9,223 nt of DNA from Bacteroidales bacterium (lineage in GTDB: Bacteria > Bacteroidota > Bacteroidia > Bacteroidales > UBA932), in NCBI GenBank assembly GCA_021443605.1, contig JABUTQ010000356.1:1-9223 (forward strand). The letters run 5' to 3'. A program made the translations under genes and the position numbers. The stretch's first letter is position 1. Each line of letters begins with the position of its first letter. A model generated the notes under the pieces. The model saw only the letters and a program-made list of their open reading frames with translations, had not been told where the DNA came from and did not search any database. This document shows, piece after piece, positions 6,015 to 9,223 of this stretch.

Positions 6015-6785
6015 TTAATTCCTTTTACCTTCTATGAAATCAAATGTCGAGAGTATTTCGGGAGCACCGTGCCTGATTGCAACCATAAGCTCGAAGTGGG
6101 CTGATTTTTTGTGGTCTGCCGTATAGACGCCCCAGCCGTTGTCTGCCAGATAAACGTCTTTCACTCCGCTGTTTATCATCGGCTCGATGCAGATTACCAT
6201 TCCTTCCTTGAGTTTCACGCCGTGCCCGGCACGTCCGAAATTCGGAACCTCGGGGCTCTCGTGAAGGTGCTTTCCGATTCCGTGTCCCACAAGCTCGCGG
6301 ACTACAGAGTATCCGGCAGCTTCTGCAAGTGACTGGACAGCGTGACCAATGTCACCAATCCTATTGCCTGCCACGGCCTTCTCGATGCCTTTGAAAAGAG
6401 ATGCCTTTGTGGTATCAAGCAGACGCTGATCGTCGTCGCTTATCTTTCCTACGGCAAAAGTGTAAGCCGAATCGCCATTGAATCCTCTGTATGTCGTCCC
6501 GCAATCAACGGAAACGATGTCCCCTTCCTGAAGCTTGTAGTCTGACGGGAAACCGTGCACAACCATCTCATTCACAGAGATACACAGTGTATATGGGAAT
6601 CCGCCGTAACCCAAGAAGCCCGGCAAGGCGCCTGCATCGCGGATATACTTCTCGGCTATTGCATCCAACTCTTTGGTGGTGATGCCGGGAGCCACGAACT
6701 TACCCACTTCTGCAAGTGTCCTTGAAACCAGCAAGGCGTTTTCCCTGATGGCAACGAGGTCTTCTTCGGTTTTAAGTGCGATCAT
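6015..6785 (-). CDS. map: Methionine aminopeptidase, type I
   Basis: This enzyme removes the initiator methionine from new proteins whose second residue is small, acting close to the ribosome exit. The 256-residue protein has the pita-bread fold motifs. The five metal ligands D94 and D105 (in VDCGTTYRGFNGDSAYTF), H168 (GHGIGKHLHE), E201 (CIEPMIN) and E232 (HFELMVAI) are all present, as are the substrate-side histidines H77 and H175. There is no N-terminal extension, so it is a type Ia enzyme like that of E. coli (264 residues). The start at 6785 gives MIALKTEEDL, a normal beginning. It lies 19 bases after secY and 21 before infA; adk, which is often found beside secY in Firmicutes and other groups, is absent here. 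Confidence 0.97.
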   Translation of the reverse strand: MIALKTEEDLVAIRENALLVSRTLAEVGKFVAPGITTKELDAIAEKYIRDAGALPGFLGYGGFPYTLCISVNEMVVHGFPSDYKLQEGDIVSVDCGTTYRGFNGDSAYTFAVGKISDDDQRLLDTTKASLFKGIEKAVAGNRIGDIGHAVQSLAEAAGYSVVRELVGHGIGKHLHESPEVPNFGRAGHGVKLKEGMVICIEPMINSGVKDVYLADNGWGVYTADHKKSAHFELMVAIRHGAPEILSTFDFIEGKRN

Positions 6786-6804
6786 TTGAATTCAAATTAA
6801 GTTA

Positions 6805-8130
6805 TTACATACCAGAACGGCCGGTGAGACGACCTGTCTTCATAAGACCATCGTAGTGACGCATCAACAGATGACTCTCAATATGCTGCAGAGTGTCGAG
6901 AACAACACCTACAAGAATCAGGAGGGAAGTACCACCATAGAAACTTGCAAACTGGTTGTTTACACCGAGAAGCTGGGCAAATGCCGGAAGTATCGCAACG
7001 ATTGCCAGGAAGATAGATCCCGGAAGAGTGATGCGAGACATAATTGAGTCAATGTAGTCAGCAGTCTTCTTTCCAGGTTTGTAACCCGGGATGAAACCAC
7101 CGTTCTTCTTCATCTCTTCTGCCATATTGGTAGGGTTTATCGTAATAGCGGTGTAGAAATACGTAAACAGGATTACCATAAGGGCGAAGACGAAGTTGTA
7201 CCAGAAGCCGACAGGATTGTTCATGACAGCTGCGAGACCTTTAGTCACATCGAAGCGTGAGAAAAGGAGAGGGAAAAGCATCATCGCCTGAGCGAAGATG
7301 ATAGGCATAACGCCGGCAGCGTTAATCTTCAAGGGAAGATACTGACGGACACCACCATACTGCTTGTTGCCCACTACTCTCTTTGCATACTGTACAGGAA
7401 CCTTGCGCACTGCCTGAACCAAAGCGATTGTAGCCACGAAAACGAAGAAGAGGATTACGATTTCGACGATGAACATCAAAATACCACCTGTTGTCTGGGT
7501 GAATTTCTCTACGAGTTCGATTTTCAAAGCGCGAGGGAGACGTGCGATGATACCTATCATAATGATTAGGGAAATACCATTACCTAAGCCGCGGTCTGTA
7601 ATTCTTTCACCCAACCACATAACGAACATAGTACCTCCAATCAGAATCAAAGTTGCAAATGCACCATACCAGCCGCCGCTCATCGTTGAAACGAAAGCCT
7701 CGGCAGGGAGCTGTGCGTGAAGGTTGGCGATATAAGCCGGACCTTGGATTGCAAGAATCAGGATTGTGAGATACCTTGTATATTGATTCATTTTTCTACG
7801 TCCGCTCTCACCTTCACGCTGCAGTCTCTGGAAGAATGGGAACATCACTCCGAGAAGCTGGATAACGATGGATGCGGAGATGTATGGCATTACGCCCAAC
7901 GCGAAAATGGAAGCATTACCGAAGGCACCGCCGGAGAACATGTCGAGCAAGCCGAGCAAGCCCTGCGATGTCTGGTTCTGAAGCCCCGCGAGAAGAGAAG
8001 CGTCGATACCGGGAATCACTATATAGCAACCTAAACGATAGATTGCTATAAGTGAAAGGGTATAGAGAATCCTCTTGCGAAGATCTTCAATCTTCCAGAT
8101 ATTCTTTAATGTCTGAATGAATCTTTTCAT
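6805..8130 (-). CDS. secY: Protein translocase channel subunit SecY
   Basis: SecY forms the protein-conducting channel of the Sec translocon in the inner membrane, working with SecE, SecG, SecA and the ribosome. The 441-residue protein fits the usual length and ten-helix pattern. Helix 1 is at about 20-40 and the plug region follows at about 55-75. The conserved segments FALGVMPYISASIVIQLL (76-93), GERITDRGLGNGISLIIM (174-191), RKVPVQYAKRVVG (242-254) and the cytoplasmic loop GYKPGKKTADYIDSIMSR (349-366) are all present. The basic C-terminus ends RLTGRSGM. It starts 7 bases after rplO with no Shine-Dalgarno, so coupling to rplO is likely. Its place after rplO at the end of the spc genes is standard. 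Confidence 0.98.
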   Translation of the reverse strand: MKRFIQTLKNIWKIEDLRKRILYTLSLIAIYRLGCYIVIPGIDASLLAGLQNQTSQGLLGLLDMFSGGAFGNASIFALGVMPYISASIVIQLLGVMFPFFQRLQREGESGRRKMNQYTRYLTILILAIQGPAYIANLHAQLPAEAFVSTMSGGWYGAFATLILIGGTMFVMWLGERITDRGLGNGISLIIMIGIIARLPRALKIELVEKFTQTTGGILMFIVEIVILFFVFVATIALVQAVRKVPVQYAKRVVGNKQYGGVRQYLPLKINAAGVMPIIFAQAMMLFPLLFSRFDVTKGLAAVMNNPVGFWYNFVFALMVILFTYFYTAITINPTNMAEEMKKNGGFIPGYKPGKKTADYIDSIMSRITLPGSIFLAIVAILPAFAQLLGVNNQFASFYGGTSLLILVGVVLDTLQHIESHLLMRHYDGLMKTGRLTGRSGM

Positions 8131-8137
8131 AAGTCAG

Positions 8138-8584
8138 TTAGATTATTGTGGCCTTACCCCCAAGGGCCTCAATCTTTGCGATTGCGCTCTTTGAGAAGGC
8201 ATTTGCGGAAACTTCCAATTTAGCTGTCAAGTCGCCGTTGCCCAAAACCTTAACCAACTCCTTGGCGCCGACAAGACCGGCATTGCGCAGTGTGTCGATA
8301 TCGATTACGTTTACTCCGAGTTTCTCGCTGAGAGCCTGGAGAGCCGCAACGTTTACTACACTGTATTCAACTCTTGTGGGGTTCTTGAAGCCGAACTTGG
8401 GAAGACGGCGCTGGATAGGCATCTGACCACCTTCAAACCCAATCTTGCGAGAGTAACCTGAACGAGCCTGTGCACCTTTGTGACCGCGGGTAGATGTTCC
8501 ACCGTGTCCTGAGCCTTCGCCGCGTCCGATTCTCTTTTCTCTGCCTTTAGAACCTTCAGCAGGTTTCAAATCATGTAATTTCAT
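8138..8584 (-). CDS. rplO: 50S ribosomal protein L15 (uL15)
   Basis: L15 is a late-assembly large-subunit protein bound to 23S rRNA. The 148-residue product begins MKLHDLKPAEGSKGREKRIGRG. A Gly/Arg-rich extended N-terminal half (GEGSGHGGTSTRGHKGAQAR, GGQMPIQRRLPKFGF) threads into rRNA, and a globular C-terminal domain ends ALGGKATII. Length is typical. The start is supported by the strongest Shine-Dalgarno in the window, overlapping the rpmD stop. secY follows after 7 bases. Confidence 0.98.
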   Translation of the reverse strand: MKLHDLKPAEGSKGREKRIGRGEGSGHGGTSTRGHKGAQARSGYSRKIGFEGGQMPIQRRLPKFGFKNPTRVEYSVVNVAALQALSEKLGVNVIDIDTLRNAGLVGAKELVKVLGNGDLTAKLEVSANAFSKSAIAKIEALGGKATII

Positions 8585-8591
8585 ACCTTGT

Positions 8592-8599
8592 CCTCCTTA
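8592..8599 (-). promoter_or_regulatory. Strong Shine-Dalgarno of rplO fused to the rpmD stop codon
   Basis: On the minus strand TAAGGAGG comprises the rpmD stop TAA (8599-8597) and a full AAGGAGG core, ending 7 bases before the rplO ATG. A match this complete is unusual for Bacteroidota, whose genes mostly lack such sites. Confidence 0.75.
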
Positions 8600-8779
8600 C
8601 TTAACTTCTTCAATTTTAACAAGATGGCGAACCTTTTCAATCATACCTTCGGTAACCGGAGAAAGTTCAACCTCTACAGTCTGGTGCATACGGTGGATTC
8701 CGAGGGAAGCCAAGTTTGCGTGCTGACGCTTTGTTGCACCGTTCTTGCTGATAACTTGAGTAACTTTTACTTTTGCCAT
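8597..8779 (-). CDS. rpmD: 50S ribosomal protein L30 (uL30)
   Basis: L30 is a small large-subunit protein. The 60-residue product MAKVKVTQVISKN... has the conserved TKRQHANLASLGIHRMHQTVEVE core and the C-terminal GMIEKVRHLVKIEEVK helix and strand, and is of normal length. It lies 12 bases from both rpsE and rplO, in the standard spc-operon position. Its start at 8779 is supported by an AAGGAG Shine-Dalgarno that overlaps the rpsE stop. Confidence 0.97.
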   Translation of the reverse strand: MAKVKVTQVISKNGATKRQHANLASLGIHRMHQTVEVELSPVTEGMIEKVRHLVKIEEVK

Positions 8780-8787
8780 GAACGTAT

Positions 8788-8794
8788 CTCCTTA
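8788..8794 (-). promoter_or_regulatory. Shine-Dalgarno of rpmD fused to the rpsE stop codon
   Basis: On the minus strand TAAGGAG consists of the rpsE stop TAA (8794-8792) and a GGAG core, 8 bases before the rpmD ATG. It repeats the arrangement seen at the next junction, rpmD/rplO. Confidence 0.7.
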
Positions 8795-9223
8795 TCCTTT
8801 AAATACTCTCTCCATAGGTATGCCGCGGAGGCCGGCTACAGTGTAAGCATCACGCATTTCGCAAAGAGCTGCAACTGTTGCCTTTACCAGGTTGTGAGGG
8901 TTAGACGAACCTTTAGATTTTGCAAGAACGTCGTGAATTCCCACTGACTCGAACACTGCACGCATCGCACCACCGGCCTTTACTCCTGTACCGGGGGCTG
9001 CAGGTTTCATGAATACTCTTGCACCACCGAACTTGGCTTCCTGCTCGTGAGGAATAGTTGCCTTGCTGAGGGGGATTTTCACAAGATTCTTCTTTGCATC
9101 TTCAATACCTTTTGATATTGCCATAGTTACTTCGTTTGCCTTTCCAAGACCGTAACCGACAACACCGTTTTCATCGCCTACTACGACGATTGCTGCAAAA
9201 CTGAAGTGACGGCCACCTTTGGT
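8792..9223 (-). CDS. rpsE: 30S ribosomal protein S5 (uS5), 5' partial
   Basis: S5 lies at the mRNA entry side of the small subunit, next to S4, and affects decoding accuracy. The 143 visible residues start TKGGRHFSFAAIVVVGDENG at the window edge and continue GVVGYGLGKANEV, part of the S5 double-stranded-RNA-binding-like domain. The C-terminal domain follows, including AAPGTGVKAGGAMRAVFESVGIHDVLAKS. About 25-30 N-terminal residues are missing, judged from the usual 165-175 residue length. An ATG at 9124 is internal, because conserved S5 sequence continues in frame upstream of it. The gene is followed by rpmD after 12 bases. Confidence 0.97.
   Translation of the reverse strand, partial: TKGGRHFSFAAIVVVGDENGVVGYGLGKANEVTMAISKGIEDAKKNLVKIPLSKATIPHEQEAKFGGARVFMKPAAPGTGVKAGGAMRAVFESVGIHDVLAKSKGSSNPHNLVKATVAALCEMRDAYTVAGLRGIPMERVFKG

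Noticed and set aside
8588..8947. 119-codon plus-strand open frame across rpmD and rpsE
   Set aside because: It is antisense to two ribosomal protein genes and has no family resemblance.
9122..9124. ATG at 9124 as the rpsE start
   Set aside because: Conserved S5 sequence (RHFSFAAIVVVGDENG and GYGLGKANEV) continues in frame upstream, so this methionine is internal.
2666..9223. An undescribed accessory or defence system within the ribosomal cluster
   Set aside because: Every open stretch on the minus strand is accounted for by a well-known gene in a standard order, with gaps of at most 77 bases and no inserted gene.

Overview
The window is a stretch of bacterial housekeeping chromosome from a member of the Bacteroidota, probably Bacteroidales. 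The evidence is the gene order secY-map-infA-rpmJ-rpsM-rpsK-rpsD-rpoA-rplQ with no adk between secY and map, the sequence character of RpoA, SecY, DnaG and L36, AT-rich gene starts that mostly lack a Shine-Dalgarno (SD) sequence, and a DnaG of 665 residues. Family or genus cannot be fixed from this alone. I see no mobile element, phage, CRISPR array, tRNA, rRNA or defence system, and nothing that amounts to a new biological system.

Plus strand, 1-2569: the 3' part of an unrecognised gene encodes an acidic Glu/Pro-rich segment, one membrane helix and a short tail. Two bases later comes dnaG, the replicative primase. The two genes are probably cotranscribed. The first gene's reading frame is open to the left edge, so its true start is likely outside the window.

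Centre, 2570-2665: a 96-base convergent gap holds a strong hairpin. It is followed by a T-tract on the minus strand, so it mainly terminates the ribosomal operon, and it may also serve dnaG.

Minus strand, 9223-2666: this is the distal end of the spc operon joined to the alpha operon. Transcription order is rpsE (5' end missing), rpmD, rplO, secY, map, infA, rpmJ, rpsM, rpsK, rpsD, rpoA, rplQ. The genes encode 30S and 50S proteins, the Sec translocon channel, methionine aminopeptidase (which trims new proteins at the ribosome), initiation factor IF-1 and the RNA polymerase alpha subunit. Translation, co-translational processing and export, and transcription capacity are therefore expressed together. 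Intergenic gaps are 7-32 bases, except a 77-base gap before rpsM and a 4-base overlap between rpoA and rplQ.

The points worth a second look are fine-scale. SD motifs are fused to the upstream stop codons at only three junctions. The zinc site of L36 is half eroded. A 10-base inverted repeat brackets rpsK. Hairpins lie in the rpsM leader, where the alpha-operon control site sits in E. coli. The acidic membrane protein upstream of dnaG is unidentified.
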